From Thiopseudomonas denitrificans (lineage in GTDB: Bacteria; Pseudomonadota; Gammaproteobacteria; Pseudomonadales; Pseudomonadaceae), in NCBI RefSeq assembly GCF_002866065.1, contig NZ_LNJZ01000008.1, positions 269,759-333,758 of the forward strand: a stretch of DNA of 64,000 nt, given 5' to 3'. Positions 11,392 through 20,871 of the stretch are shown here, in pieces; within the stretch, counting starts at the first letter, position 1; each line of letters starts with the position of its first letter. Made by a program: the position numbers and the translations under genes. The notes under the pieces are model-generated. The model had not been told where the DNA came from. It made no database searches and saw only the letters and a program-made list of their open reading frames with translations.

Positions 11392-12654
11392 ATGTTCAAC
11401 AAAATCGCAATACGTTACAAGTTGATCATTCTGCTTGGTTTAAGCGGCGGCTTTGCGTTGCTGATTTCTTCCCTGATCATGGTCTATTCGACCTATCTGA
11501 ACCAGTCAAAATCGTCGATGCAAGTGTTGCACCAGCTGACCGATGTCATCAGTGACAACATGCGTGCGGCTCTGGCGTTCGGTGATGCCAACAGCGCCAG
11601 TAGCATTCTTGCCTCACTGCAGGCCAACCCGCACATTTTGCTGGCGATTGCCACCGACAGCTCCGGGCAAGTGCTGGGCGAGTACCGTTCACAGCAATTG
11701 CCGGCTGCCCGTGCGCAAGCTCACAAACAAGCGCTGGCCCAAATTCTTGACGAACAACCCGATGCACTGCAACAGGCAGGCCAGTTCATCCAGCGCATTC
11801 AGCCGGACTGGATGGGCGTAGCCAAGCCGATCCTTTTTGAAGGGCAGGCCATTGGTTCACTGGCGATCCTGTCTGATACCCGGGAGATATGGGACCAGTT
11901 TCGCCGGTTTGTCCTGATGCAGGTGATTGCTTCAGGCTTGACCGTCATTTTGCTGCTGTTTTTATCATTGAAGTTTCAGGCTGTATTTACCCGGCCCATC
12001 CTTAACCTGATCGACGGCATGCGCACTGTCGCCCAGACCAAAAACTACCGCACCGTGCTTGAGTCAGGCCACCAGGACGAATTCAAACACCTGTACGATG
12101 TCTTCAACTCGATGCTGATCGATATCCAGGAGCGTGATGAACGCCTGTTCAAACTGGCCACCACCGACGCCCTGACCGGCCTGACCAACCGGCATCATGC
12201 CATGGAACTCTTGGGCAGCATGGTCGCACGCGCCCGGCGCACCAGTCAGCCTTTCGGCCTGATTATGGTGGATCTGGATTTTTTCAAGAAAATTAACGAC
12301 ACCTACGGGCATCAGGCGGGCGATCTGGTGCTGCAGGAAACCGCCAAAGTATTGCGCAGCAGCGCACGCGACTACGATCTGGTTGCACGGTTCGGCGGCG
12401 AAGAGTTCTTGATTGCCTGTGACAATGCTTCACTGGACACCTGCATTACCGTGGTAGAGCGCATTCAGCAGGGATTAGCCAGCTGCAACATCGAGTACGC
12501 TCCCGAGCGCAGCCTGAAGGTAACCGCCAGCCTCGGCGTGTACAGCTCAACCAATCAGCCGGCGAATACACCCATTGCCGCCATGCTGTCTGCTGCTGAT
12601 GCCGCACTCTACCGGGCAAAGGATGCAGGCCGTAACACCTATCGTGTTGCCTAG
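11392..12654 (+). CDS. Membrane diguanylate cyclase (YfiN/TpbB-like)
   Basis: A 420-residue inner-membrane protein. TM1 is at about residues 9-31, then a periplasmic sensor segment of about 130 residues (CHASE8-like, as in YfiN), TM2 at about 170-192, a HAMP region, and a GGDEF domain from about 255. The active-site motif is intact (RFGGEEF), and an RxxD inhibitory site (RDYD) lies five residues before it, so it should make c-di-GMP and be product-inhibited. The YfiR-like gene abuts it (TAG|ATG) and a TonB receptor follows with a 4-base overlap. In the known YfiBNR system, periplasmic YfiR represses the YfiN cyclase through its sensor part. Confidence 0.9.
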   Translation: MFNKIAIRYKLIILLGLSGGFALLISSLIMVYSTYLNQSKSSMQVLHQLTDVISDNMRAALAFGDANSASSILASLQANPHILLAIATDSSGQVLGEYRSQQLPAARAQAHKQALAQILDEQPDALQQAGQFIQRIQPDWMGVAKPILFEGQAIGSLAILSDTREIWDQFRRFVLMQVIASGLTVILLLFLSLKFQAVFTRPILNLIDGMRTVAQTKNYRTVLESGHQDEFKHLYDVFNSMLIDIQERDERLFKLATTDALTGLTNRHHAMELLGSMVARARRTSQPFGLIMVDLDFFKKINDTYGHQAGDLVLQETAKVLRSSARDYDLVARFGGEEFLIACDNASLDTCITVVERIQQGLASCNIEYAPERSLKVTASLGVYSSTNQPANTPIAAMLSAADAALYRAKDAGRNTYRVA

Positions 12655-13191
12655 ATGCGTTTGGCGTACCGTCTCTCAATCCGCTTGACAGTTTGCATGA
12701 TGCTGCTGGTGCCAGCTGCCCATGCCAACACTGACGCAGAAACCCGGCTGACCGCGGTGTTTCTTGGCCGCTTTGCCAGCTATGTGGACTGGCCACCGGC
12801 AGAGCGCGCGCACTTTGTCATCACTGTGCTGGGAGACAACCCCTTCGGCGCCTTGCTGGACGAGCTTTACCGCAACAAGCACATTCAGGGCAAGCCCGTC
12901 GAGTTGCACTACGCCCAAACACTCAAGCAAATCGGCCCGACTGATATCCTGTTTATCAACCTGCACAGTGCCAGCGGCCGTTTGGCGGCAATACAGTTTG
13001 CCCACCAACACGGCGCTCTCAGCATCAGTGAAAGCAGGGGCTTTGCCGACAGTGGCGGGATCATCCAGCTCAACGTGGTCGAGCAAAAGCCCCAAATCAA
13101 AATCAACTATGCAGCCGCTGTTGCCAGCGGCCTGAAAATTGGCTCACCCCTGCTTTCAATTGCCACCGTCTTGCGGAAAGACCAGCCATGA
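12655..13191 (+). CDS. YfiR family periplasmic protein (DUF4154)
   Basis: A 178-residue protein with an N-terminal signal peptide ending about ...VPAAHA (residue 24), followed by a DUF4154/YfiR domain: AVFLGRFASYVDWP, ITVLGDNPFG, DILFINLHSAS, ALSISESRGFADSGGIIQL and KINYAAAVASGLKIGSPLLSIA. P. aeruginosa YfiR is stabilised by disulfides, but this protein has no cysteine in the mature part, so any redox control of that sort is absent. Its start codon directly abuts the cyclase stop and its end overlaps the receptor start (ATGA). It probably controls the upstream cyclase; this is inferred from the family and from gene order. Confidence 0.9.
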   Translation: MRLAYRLSIRLTVCMMLLVPAAHANTDAETRLTAVFLGRFASYVDWPPAERAHFVITVLGDNPFGALLDELYRNKHIQGKPVELHYAQTLKQIGPTDILFINLHSASGRLAAIQFAHQHGALSISESRGFADSGGIIQLNVVEQKPQIKINYAAAVASGLKIGSPLLSIATVLRKDQP

Positions 13192-15560
13192 TAAAAATTC
13201 CAGGTTATCTGTTCCTTGCCCTGGGCATGAGCACTGCCTTTGCCAACCAGCAAGCTGACGAGTATTACCAGCTGCCGCTGGAGCAGCTGATGCAGGTTGA
13301 AACACAGGCCAAGGCCCGGGTCGGCTCACTCGGCGGCAAACGTAATGCGCTGGATGCCGAGGTACCGATTGATGTGATCACCGCCGCCGAGCTGGAATCC
13401 AGTGGCCATAGCAGTCTGACCCGTGCGCTGGCTGCACTGGTACCGGGCTTTAATGCGCCAGCACCCAGCATCGCCGACGGCACCGACCATGCAGCGCCCT
13501 TCACACTGCGCGGCCTGAACCCGGATCAGGTATTGGTGCTGGTCAATGGCAAACGGCTGCATCAAAGCTCACTGCTGCACAACAACGGTACAGTAGGGCG
13601 TGGCAGCTCCAGCGTGGATTTGAACATCATTCCCCTGGCTGCCATCAGCCGTGTGGAAATCCTGCGTGACAGCGCTTCAGCCCAATATGGTTCTGATGCC
13701 ATTGCCGGCACCATCAACATCATTCTTAAAGGCTACGGCCAACCCAGCCAGGCACGCATGCACTACGGCCAGACCGGCCAAGGCGATGGCCAGAACAAGC
13801 TGGCCAGCCTGTTTCACAGCATTCCCCTGCGTGGCGACGGTTTTATCAACCTGACCGGAGCCTGGCGCGACCGTGGCCGCACCAACCGAGCCGGGCGTGA
13901 CATGGCAGACGGCGGCCGGATCAACACCCGTTTTGGCGATGCAGATAGCCGCGATGGCTCATTTCTGCTGAATGCAGAGCTGTTGCGCGGCGACACCACA
14001 TTTTATTCGCACGCCCTGTATAACCGCAGGCACAGCCGTGCGGGAGCATACTTTCGTCATGCCGATGATGACGGCAACATCACAGAGCTGTACCCCAGCG
14101 GTTTTTTGCCCAAAATCGCGCCCAAAATAAGCGATTACTCACTGACTGGCGGGGCCAAAGGCATTTTCAACGATGGTACTGACTGGGACCTGAGCTACAC
14201 CCACGGTCACAATGACTTCCACTTTTATGTCAAAAACTCGCTGAACGCCTCGTTGGGACCTACCAGTCCCACCGCGTTTGATGCCGGCTCCACCCACTAC
14301 ACCCAGCAAGCGTTGAACCTGGCCCTGAGCAAAAAAATCGGCTTGCACACTCTGTCTTATGGCTACGAAGTGCGCCAGGAGCACTATCGCATCAGGGCAG
14401 GTGATCGTGCCTCTTATGAGCAGGGCACCCACGGTGGTATCAACAGTCCCGGTGGTGCCCAGGGCTTTCCCGGTTTTAGCCCGGACAATGAAGTCTCGGA
14501 GCGGCGCCAAACCCATTCTGTGTATGGTGACTTGAACTACAGGCTCAGCCAGCGCTGGACGCTGGACACTGCCGCGCGGCTGGCTCATCACAATGACTTT
14601 GGCAGCGCTTTTGGCGGCAAGCTGGCCTTGCGTTTCCGGCCAATCGACAACTTGCTGCTGCGCACCAGCCTCAATACCGGTTTTCGTGCCCCCTCGCTGA
14701 CGCAAAGCCATTTTTCCTACACGGGTTCCTACCGCAATACCGCCAACTCGGCACCTACCCTGTGGGGCAACTTTGCCGTTGATCATCCGGTCAGCCGTGC
14801 GCTGGGTGCCAAAAAGCTGAAAGTGGAAAAGTCCACCCACCTGAGCATGGGACTGGTGTTTCAGCCCACGCCCAACCTGACAGCCAGCCTTGACGGTTTT
14901 GTCACCGACATCCATGACCGCATCATGCCCACCACCTATATTTCAGCCGATAGCGCGCCCGCGGCCAAACCCGTGCTGGACCAATACAACATTGATGGTG
15001 CCGTCTATTTTGCCAATGCCCTCAAAACCCGTACCCACGGCGTAGACCTACGGCTTGACTACAATCTTGACCTCAAGCAGGACGCAACGCTGAAATTGCT
15101 CAGTGGCTACCAATACAGCAAAACCAGGATCAAAAACGTCAGGCAACCGGCCGGAATGCTGGGCCAAGATGGCAATAACATCATGCTGGATACTTTTAAC
15201 CGGGTTCTGGTTAAGCAGGGCCAACCGGCTGACCGGATCAACCTGCACAGCAAATACTCAACAAGAGCCTACGACCTGGTGTTCAACCTGAACCGCTATG
15301 GCAAATACGCCAGCACACTGGACAGTAACAAGGTGGTGTTTGCCGCCAAATGGACACTGGATGCCGAGCTGGCCTATCACTTCGGTCAGGCGCTGACTTT
15401 GGCGCTGGGCGGCTTGAACCTGTTGGATACCATGCCGGACAAATGGGAGGATTCTGGCTACCCCATGAGTGCCGCCGACAAAGTAGTGCCTTATTCCCAA
15501 TACTCGCCCTTCGGCTTTAATGGCCGCTATTACTACATGCGGGCGGCGTATAAGTTTTAA
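13188..15560 (+). CDS. TonB-dependent outer-membrane receptor
   Basis: A 790-residue protein with a signal peptide (about residues 1-19), then a plug domain (VPIDVITAAELESSGHSSL, TLRGLNPDQVLVLVNGKRLH, IPLAAISRVEILRDSASAQY, GSDAIAGTINIILK). A 22-strand-type barrel ends in the outer-membrane signature YYYMRAAYKF with C-terminal Phe. The substrate cannot be told from sequence. The gene overlaps the YfiR-like gene by four bases, so receptor, YfiR-like protein and cyclase should be made together. This hints that receptor occupancy or outer-membrane state feeds into c-di-GMP. No clear N-terminal secretin/TonB signalling extension is visible. Confidence 0.93.
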   Translation: MIKIPGYLFLALGMSTAFANQQADEYYQLPLEQLMQVETQAKARVGSLGGKRNALDAEVPIDVITAAELESSGHSSLTRALAALVPGFNAPAPSIADGTDHAAPFTLRGLNPDQVLVLVNGKRLHQSSLLHNNGTVGRGSSSVDLNIIPLAAISRVEILRDSASAQYGSDAIAGTINIILKGYGQPSQARMHYGQTGQGDGQNKLASLFHSIPLRGDGFINLTGAWRDRGRTNRAGRDMADGGRINTRFGDADSRDGSFLLNAELLRGDTTFYSHALYNRRHSRAGAYFRHADDDGNITELYPSGFLPKIAPKISDYSLTGGAKGIFNDGTDWDLSYTHGHNDFHFYVKNSLNASLGPTSPTAFDAGSTHYTQQALNLALSKKIGLHTLSYGYEVRQEHYRIRAGDRASYEQGTHGGINSPGGAQGFPGFSPDNEVSERRQTHSVYGDLNYRLSQRWTLDTAARLAHHNDFGSAFGGKLALRFRPIDNLLLRTSLNTGFRAPSLTQSHFSYTGSYRNTANSAPTLWGNFAVDHPVSRALGAKKLKVEKSTHLSMGLVFQPTPNLTASLDGFVTDIHDRIMPTTYISADSAPAAKPVLDQYNIDGAVYFANALKTRTHGVDLRLDYNLDLKQDATLKLLSGYQYSKTRIKNVRQPAGMLGQDGNNIMLDTFNRVLVKQGQPADRINLHSKYSTRAYDLVFNLNRYGKYASTLDSNKVVFAAKWTLDAELAYHFGQALTLALGGLNLLDTMPDKWEDSGYPMSAADKVVPYSQYSPFGFNGRYYYMRAAYKF

Positions 15561-15629
15561 GACAGCACTGGATCACTGGCCCCATGATCAGCACTTGGCG
15601 TCTGCACCCTGCCAGTGCCACATAAAAAA

Positions 15630-15651
15630 ACCGCCGGCAAAAGCCAGCGGT
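15630..15651. terminator. Bidirectional rho-independent terminator
   Basis: The hairpin ACCGCcGGC-AAAA-GCCaGCGGT has one internal mismatch, with an A-run on its left side (15623-15629) and an A-run on its right (15652-15657). The left run gives a U-tract on the minus strand. It lies between the convergent receptor and ferric-reductase genes. Confidence 0.65.
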
Positions 15652-15674
15652 AAAAAACAACAGGACAATCACCC

Positions 15675-16940
15675 TCAGCGCAATTCAAACTCTTCGTAAT
15701 GAATCCGCTTCGGGCTTTGCCCCATCGCCTTGAGACCTTTCTCGATCGCTTTACGCAAGCCTTCCGGCCCACAATAAAACAGCTCTGCCTCACGCATGGA
15801 AAACGGCACCCGTGCGACCAGTTTCTGTGCCGTCAACCGGCCCTCCTCGGCACTGACCACAATGTGTACTTCCAGTTGCGGATAGCGTGCCGCACAGGCC
15901 GCCAGGCGCTCAGCTGCAAACGCTTCGTCGCGGCAGGCGACCGTCCACACCAGTACAATGTGCTGGTCATTGCGCTCCTGCAGCGCCTCGGCCCAGGCCA
16001 GAAACGGTGTAATACCAATACCCCCAGCCAGCCACACCTGCTGCTTGATCCGCTTGCGAAACACAAAGCGTCCATAAGGGCCTTCCACCTGCAAGCGCTG
16101 TCCGGGCTGCAAATAATCGGGTAGCTGAGCGGTCCAGCGGCCAAGCGCTTTGATGCCAAAGCGCAGGCTGCCGTCCCTCTCCGGGGCGCCGGCAATGGTA
16201 AAGGGATGCGGCTCTCCCATCCCGGCCCCCGCTGCGGAGACAAAGGCGAACTGGCCAGGCTGCCACTGCATGGGCCGGTTTTCCGGTTGCAGCCTGAGTT
16301 CGGTAATGCTGCCGTGCCGGCTGATGTCATCCAGCACAAAAGAGCGTCTTCTGAATTTGGGTGCCACCAATGTAAACAACCAGGCAAAAATGCCGGCAAA
16401 GCACAGCACGTTTAGATACAGATGCAATGCACCTGTGGTATCAGCCGGTGTATCAATGGCAAGCACATGAAACACGACCAGAGCAAACAATGCCCCGGTA
16501 AAGCGGTGGGTAAAACGCCACCATGCCCAGGGCAGCTCCAGCCGAAGCAACGGAATTCGCTTGAACCAGCTGAGCAAAATCAGTCCTATAAGGCCATTAA
16601 AGGCCCATTCGCCCACATCTTCAGCCCGGTGACCCAGTCTGGTTTCACGGACAAAGTGTTCAAGATCAGGCTCATAACTGTTATGTGCCAGCATCAAAGC
16701 CAGCGCTGCGATACCCAGCCACTTGTGCACCTGATACATCCGGTCCAGCCCGCCAAACAACGGCTCCAGCAGTTTTGGGCGGGTGGACAGAATCAAGGCC
16801 ATACTCATGGCGGCTGTGGAGCCCGCACCGAGCGCGATGCCCAGTGCGTTCTCCGAGCCAAAGGGGGCGTAGGTTTGTGCTCCCATGACGATGGCAGCCA
16901 ATACGGCAAACAGTGCCAAAGCAGGTCCTGTGAGGTACAT
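15675..16940 (-). CDS. Ferric-reductase-like transmembrane flavoprotein
   Basis: A 421-residue protein with about six transmembrane helices in the N-terminal half (ferric reductase-like heme domain; histidines in the helices containing MYQVHKWLGIAALALMLAHN and RFTHRFTGALFALVVFHVLA). A FAD-binding FR-type domain follows (HPFTIAGAP about residue 245, EGPYGRFVF), then an NAD(P)-binding domain (WLAGGIGITPFLAW, FYCGPEGLRKAI). It should move electrons from cytoplasmic NAD(P)H across the membrane to an outside acceptor. A PepSY-type periplasmic protein lies 10 bases upstream in the same operon. Iron reduction is possible but not proven. Confidence 0.85.
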   Translation of the reverse strand: MYLTGPALALFAVLAAIVMGAQTYAPFGSENALGIALGAGSTAAMSMALILSTRPKLLEPLFGGLDRMYQVHKWLGIAALALMLAHNSYEPDLEHFVRETRLGHRAEDVGEWAFNGLIGLILLSWFKRIPLLRLELPWAWWRFTHRFTGALFALVVFHVLAIDTPADTTGALHLYLNVLCFAGIFAWLFTLVAPKFRRRSFVLDDISRHGSITELRLQPENRPMQWQPGQFAFVSAAGAGMGEPHPFTIAGAPERDGSLRFGIKALGRWTAQLPDYLQPGQRLQVEGPYGRFVFRKRIKQQVWLAGGIGITPFLAWAEALQERNDQHIVLVWTVACRDEAFAAERLAACAARYPQLEVHIVVSAEEGRLTAQKLVARVPFSMREAELFYCGPEGLRKAIEKGLKAMGQSPKRIHYEEFELR

Positions 16941-16950
16941 GGCCTGCTCC

Positions 16951-17319
16951 TTAACGTTTGTCGCTGCGCGGCTCGTTCAGCCGGTTTTCACCCGCCTTGC
17001 CCAGTTTGGTCTGTCCGGCAGGCAGGTAGCGCGACAGGTCGGCATCAGGCTGAAAGCGTACTTTCAGTTTTTGCACGACCAGCAGTGCCGGTTCGATTTC
17101 CAGCTCGACCCGGTTGCCATCGGCATCCAGACCACGCACTTCATAACAGCCATCATCGACCCGCAAACGCTCCGGGCTGATGCCAAGGTCTGTCACATAC
17201 GCGGTTACGGCCTCGCGTGGCTGCCATTCGGACATTGGGCTGCGGCAGTCGTCATCGGCATAGACCAGTCCGGAAACGGCCAGGGCGAGTACGGCAGCGG
17301 TGGAAGTAAAGATTTTCAT
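16951..17319 (-). CDS. Secreted PepSY-domain protein
   Basis: A 122-residue protein with a signal peptide (MKIFTSTAAVLALAVSGLVYA) and a single PepSY-like domain (WQPREAVTAYVTDLG ... DDGCYEVRGLDADGNRVEL). The ATG at 17319 is preceded by AGGAG and starts the signal peptide; an extension to 17361 would hide it. It lies just upstream of the ferric-reductase-like gene on the same strand, 10 bases apart, and is divergent from a response regulator. Small PepSY proteins are often found beside two-component systems and membrane redox proteins. Its job here is unknown. Confidence 0.8.
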   Translation of the reverse strand: MKIFTSTAAVLALAVSGLVYADDDCRSPMSEWQPREAVTAYVTDLGISPERLRVDDGCYEVRGLDADGNRVELEIEPALLVVQKLKVRFQPDADLSRYLPAGQTKLGKAGENRLNEPRSDKR

Positions 17320-17576
17320 GGCAAAACTCCTATCAGGTTGGTTGGCAGCCCCAGAATCCATCGCCGAGCTGACAGCACCCTGAAGCAGATAAAAAAGCGT
17401 GTTCAGGCTCGGTTAAGGGTTGCATGAATTAATGTAGGCAGTGACGTGAACTGCCGCACCCGCCTGACAAAACAGCACAATGGATAGTGCATCTTTCTAA
17501 CCGTCATGCAGGACAACGCAGCCTGACCTGCTGCTGCCACAGTCACAGCACGCACCCCCACTGGAGAGGCCTGTTT

Positions 17577-18236
17577 ATGCGTATTTTGCTGATTGAAGAT
17601 GACAACACCCTGGGGGCGGCAGTACACGACCAGCTCGCTGCTGATGGCCATTCGGTCGACTGGGTACAGCGCCTCGACACTGCTGACAGCGCACTGGCCG
17701 TGGCGACCTATGACCTGATTTTGCTTGACCTGATGCTGCCCGACGGCCGCGGTCTGCCCTTTTTGCGCCGCCTGCGCGGTCGCGGCCTCGGCACCCCCGT
17801 GATGATCCTGACGGCGCTTGATCAGGTCTCCGACCGGATTGAAGGGCTCAACACCGGCGCGGACGATTATCTGGTCAAGCCCTTTGATCTGGCCGAACTG
17901 TCGGCGCGTATCGGCTCGGTCGCACGCCGTTACAGCGGCAATCCCAACCCCCTGCTCACCCATGGCAACCTGCAGATTGACCTGGCTGCCCGCACTATTC
18001 TGCGCGACAACCGCACAGTGGCCCTGACCGCCCGTGAGTGGGTGTTGCTGGAAGCATTCCTTGGCAATCCCGGCCAGTTATTATCCCGCGCCAGGCTGGA
18101 AGACAAGCTGTATTCGTTTGATGACGAAGTCGAAAGCAACACCATTGAAGTGCACATCAGCCGCTTGCGCAAAAAGCTTGGTGCCGATCTGATCAGGACC
18201 GAACGCGGGCTGGGCTACCGGCTGGGGCAAGGCTAA
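17577..18236 (+). CDS. OmpR/PhoB-family response regulator (QseB/PmrA-like)
   Basis: A 219-residue regulator. The receiver domain (1-115) has the acidic pair in IEDDNTLG, the phospho-acceptor Asp in YDLILLDLMLPDGRG (about residue 51), the Thr in MILTALD and the Lys in DDYLVKPFDLAEL. The C-terminal winged helix (about 125-218) ends with VESNTIEVHISRLRKKLG and IRTERGLGYRLG. The ATG at 17577 follows GGAGAGG and is the conserved start; a longer frame from 17487 is not conserved. A kinase gene starts two bases after its stop. Divergent targets may be the PepSY and ferric-reductase genes. Confidence 0.93.
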   Translation: MRILLIEDDNTLGAAVHDQLAADGHSVDWVQRLDTADSALAVATYDLILLDLMLPDGRGLPFLRRLRGRGLGTPVMILTALDQVSDRIEGLNTGADDYLVKPFDLAELSARIGSVARRYSGNPNPLLTHGNLQIDLAARTILRDNRTVALTAREWVLLEAFLGNPGQLLSRARLEDKLYSFDDEVESNTIEVHISRLRKKLGADLIRTERGLGYRLGQG

Positions 18237-18237
18237 C

Positions 18238-19561
18238 ATGCTGCGCAGCCTGCAAAGCCGGCTTGGCGTATCGCTGGGCATCCTGCTGCTGGTGCTGTGG
18301 GCTGCTGCGGCAACCATGACGGCACTCCGGGTACGCAGCGAAATCAACCAGGTATTCGACTCCGCCCTGCAAGAAACCGCACAGCGCATTTTGCCGCTGG
18401 CGGTCGCTGACATTCTGGAACGTGATGATGCTGGCGTGACACGACGGCTGGCCGAATTCAACACGCATGACGAGCTGATCACCTACCTGGTTCGTGACGC
18501 ACAAGGCCGCATCCTGCTGCGCTCACATGATGCCGATCCGGCTCACTTCCCGGCCTGGAACGGTAATGGCTTTCGTCAAACTGGCACGCACCGGCTCTAC
18601 AATGAAAGCACCCTGCAAGGCAGCCTCCGCATTACCGTGGCAGAGCCTCTGCGCCATCGCCAGGCCATGGCGCAGGATGTCCAGATTTCCCTTGGCCTGC
18701 CCATTCTCATCTTTATTCCGGTGGCACTGCTGGCAATTGCTCTGGCCGTGCGCTCCAGCCTCGCGCCACTGCGCCAGTTTCGCAACAAACTGGCCAAACG
18801 TGATGAGCATGACCTGTCGCTGCTGCCGATTGAGGATCTGCCAGCCGAAATCGCACCCGTGGCAGACACCCTGAACGACTTGCTGGGCCGCCTGGAGGCA
18901 GCTTTTACCGCAGAACGCAACTTTGCCGCCAATGCCGCCCACGAGTTGCGCACACCACTGGCCGGAGCCATTGCCCAGGTACAACGCTTGCACGCAGAAA
19001 CCGGTGAAACAGACACCAGGCAAAGGGCACAAGACATTGAACGTACACTCAAGCGCCTGACCGCCCTGTCCGAGCGCCTGTTTCAACTGGCGCGGGCCGA
19101 AGGCGGCCAGCTGTGCCGCAGCCAGCATGCCGACTTGCGCCCGGTCGCCCGCCTGCTGACTGCAGACTTGTCCCGTATCCTGAAGACACATGCTGCAGCT
19201 GCCGGAGCAGCCGCTGCTGTCCTGCCTGGACCCGGACATATTTGCCATTCTGTATCGCAATCTGGTCGAAAACGCGCTGCGACACGGCACTGCAGGCACG
19301 CCTGTGCTGGTCAGGCTGACACACGATGGTACCTTGAGCGTGCGCAATCAGAGTCCGGTGGTGGCAGGCGCTGTACTCCGGCAGTTGACCGAACGTTTCC
19401 AGCGGGGCGGTGCCAGCAACAGCGGCAACGGGCTGGGTCTGGCCATTGTGCACGTCATCAGCCAGCGCATTGGCAGCCCACTGCAACTCAGCTCTCCGAT
19501 TGCAGGGCACGTTGACGGATTTGAAGCCAAAATCACTGTGCCTGTCAGTGACCAGTCATGA
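18238..19561 (+). pseudogene. Sensor histidine kinase with a frameshift before the ATPase domain
   Basis: The first frame (from 18238) encodes TM1, a periplasmic loop, TM2 (about residues 155-177), a HAMP-like linker and the dimerisation box AANAAHELRTPLAGA with the phosphorylated His (about residue 239). After about 19183 this frame runs into unrelated sequence. The ATPase half continues in the next frame (+1), with the N-box YRNLVENALRHG and the G-box GNGLGLAIVHVIS, to the stop at 19561. That second frame has a TGA at 19181, so the shift must lie between about 19184 and 19200. One extra base (or two missing) in the DHp-ATPase linker explains this. It may be a real pseudogene, a sequencing error, or two separate products (an ATG lies at 19190). 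It is paired with the response regulator upstream. Confidence 0.85.
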
Positions 19562-19567
19562 GCATGT

Positions 19568-20779
19568 TCAGCCCGGCCACAGCATGGTTGCAAATGCGCC
19601 GAACAAGGCACAACCGAGCACAACCAGCCAGGGTGGCAGCCGCCAGCGCATCAAAGCCAGCAATGCCAGTCCGGCCAGCGCAACATCCTGCAGCGAATCA
19701 ATCGCACTGGTCCATACCGGCCGATACAGCGCCGCCAGCAATAAACCGACCACGGCGGCATTGACGCCCAGCAACATGGCTTGCACACGGCTGTTGCGCC
19801 TTAGTTGCCGCCAAAACGGCCACACGCCAGCCACCAACAAAAAAGACGGCGCAAACACTGCCAGCAGGCAAATCAGACCGCCGGACCAGCCCGTCGGTGC
19901 CTGATTCATTGCCGCACCCAGGAAGGCGGCAAAAGTAAACAGCGGGCCAGGCACAGCCTGGGCCGCACCATAACCGGCGAGAAACATGTCGTTATCTACC
20001 CAGCCGGGCGTTACCGTTTCTGCCTGTAGCAACGGCAACACCACATGGCCACCGCCAAACACCAGCGAGCCAGCCCGGTAAAACGCATCCACCAGCGCCA
20101 GTGTCTGGCCAGGAAACACAGCGGCAGCAAGCGGCAAGCCAATCAGCAGCAAGAAGAACATACTCAGCCACAGCACTCCGGCCCGCCGCGTAACGCTCAC
20201 AGCCAGGTCCTCAGTGGCAGGGCTTCCTGCTGGCCGCAACCACAACAAGCCAACCAGTGCAGCCACGGCAATGACCAGCACCTGACTCCAGGCAAAAGGC
20301 AACCACAGCACAAAGCTGGCGGTCGCTGCCATCATCAGCCTGCGCGGCGTGTCCGGGCACAAAGCACGCGCCATGTTCCAGACCGCTTGCGCCACTACGG
20401 CCACCGCAACCACCTTCAAACCATGCATCGCGCTGACCGGTACCCGGTCGCCGTAAGCGTGCATGCCGCCAGCCAGCAACATGAGCGCAGCTGCAGACGG
20501 TAAGGTAAAACCGGCCCAGGCAGCCAGCGCCCCCGCATAGCCACAGCGGGACAGCCCGATAGCCATGCCCACCTGACTGCTGGCCGGTCCGGGCAAAAAT
20601 TGGCACAACGCAACCAGATCAGCGTAGCTGCGCTCGCTTAGCCACTGGCGGCGTGCAACAAACTCATCCCGAAAATAGCCCAGATGCGCCACCGGACCAC
20701 CAAATGAAGTCAGACCAAGGCGCAGAAAGATCCAAAACACGGACCAAGCCGTGCGACCCTGTGAGGAATATGCATTCAT
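19568..20779 (-). CDS. chrA: Chromate transporter, long-chain CHR family
   Basis: ChrA exports chromate from the cytoplasm by proton-coupled antiport. The 403-residue membrane protein has two homologous CHR domains. The first has LTSFGGPVAHLGYFRDEFV, LCQFLPGPASSQVGMAIG and a long hydrophobic region. The second (from about residue 225) has AGSLVFGGGHVVLPLLQAE and GYGAAQAVPGPLFTFAAFLG. This is the usual bidomain form. It converges with the frameshifted kinase and lies downstream of nnrS on the same strand. No chrB regulator is present. Confidence 0.92.
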   Translation of the reverse strand: MNAYSSQGRTAWSVFWIFLRLGLTSFGGPVAHLGYFRDEFVARRQWLSERSYADLVALCQFLPGPASSQVGMAIGLSRCGYAGALAAWAGFTLPSAAALMLLAGGMHAYGDRVPVSAMHGLKVVAVAVVAQAVWNMARALCPDTPRRLMMAATASFVLWLPFAWSQVLVIAVAALVGLLWLRPAGSPATEDLAVSVTRRAGVLWLSMFFLLLIGLPLAAAVFPGQTLALVDAFYRAGSLVFGGGHVVLPLLQAETVTPGWVDNDMFLAGYGAAQAVPGPLFTFAAFLGAAMNQAPTGWSGGLICLLAVFAPSFLLVAGVWPFWRQLRRNSRVQAMLLGVNAAVVGLLLAALYRPVWTSAIDSLQDVALAGLALLALMRWRLPPWLVVLGCALFGAFATMLWPG

Positions 20780-20871
20780 GCTGCCAGTTTACCCGACACG
20801 GTACGTGACGATGAATCATCTGGTCTTTGGCTCGTCTGAGCATTCTCGCTGATGCGTATGCAGTGCGGTTT

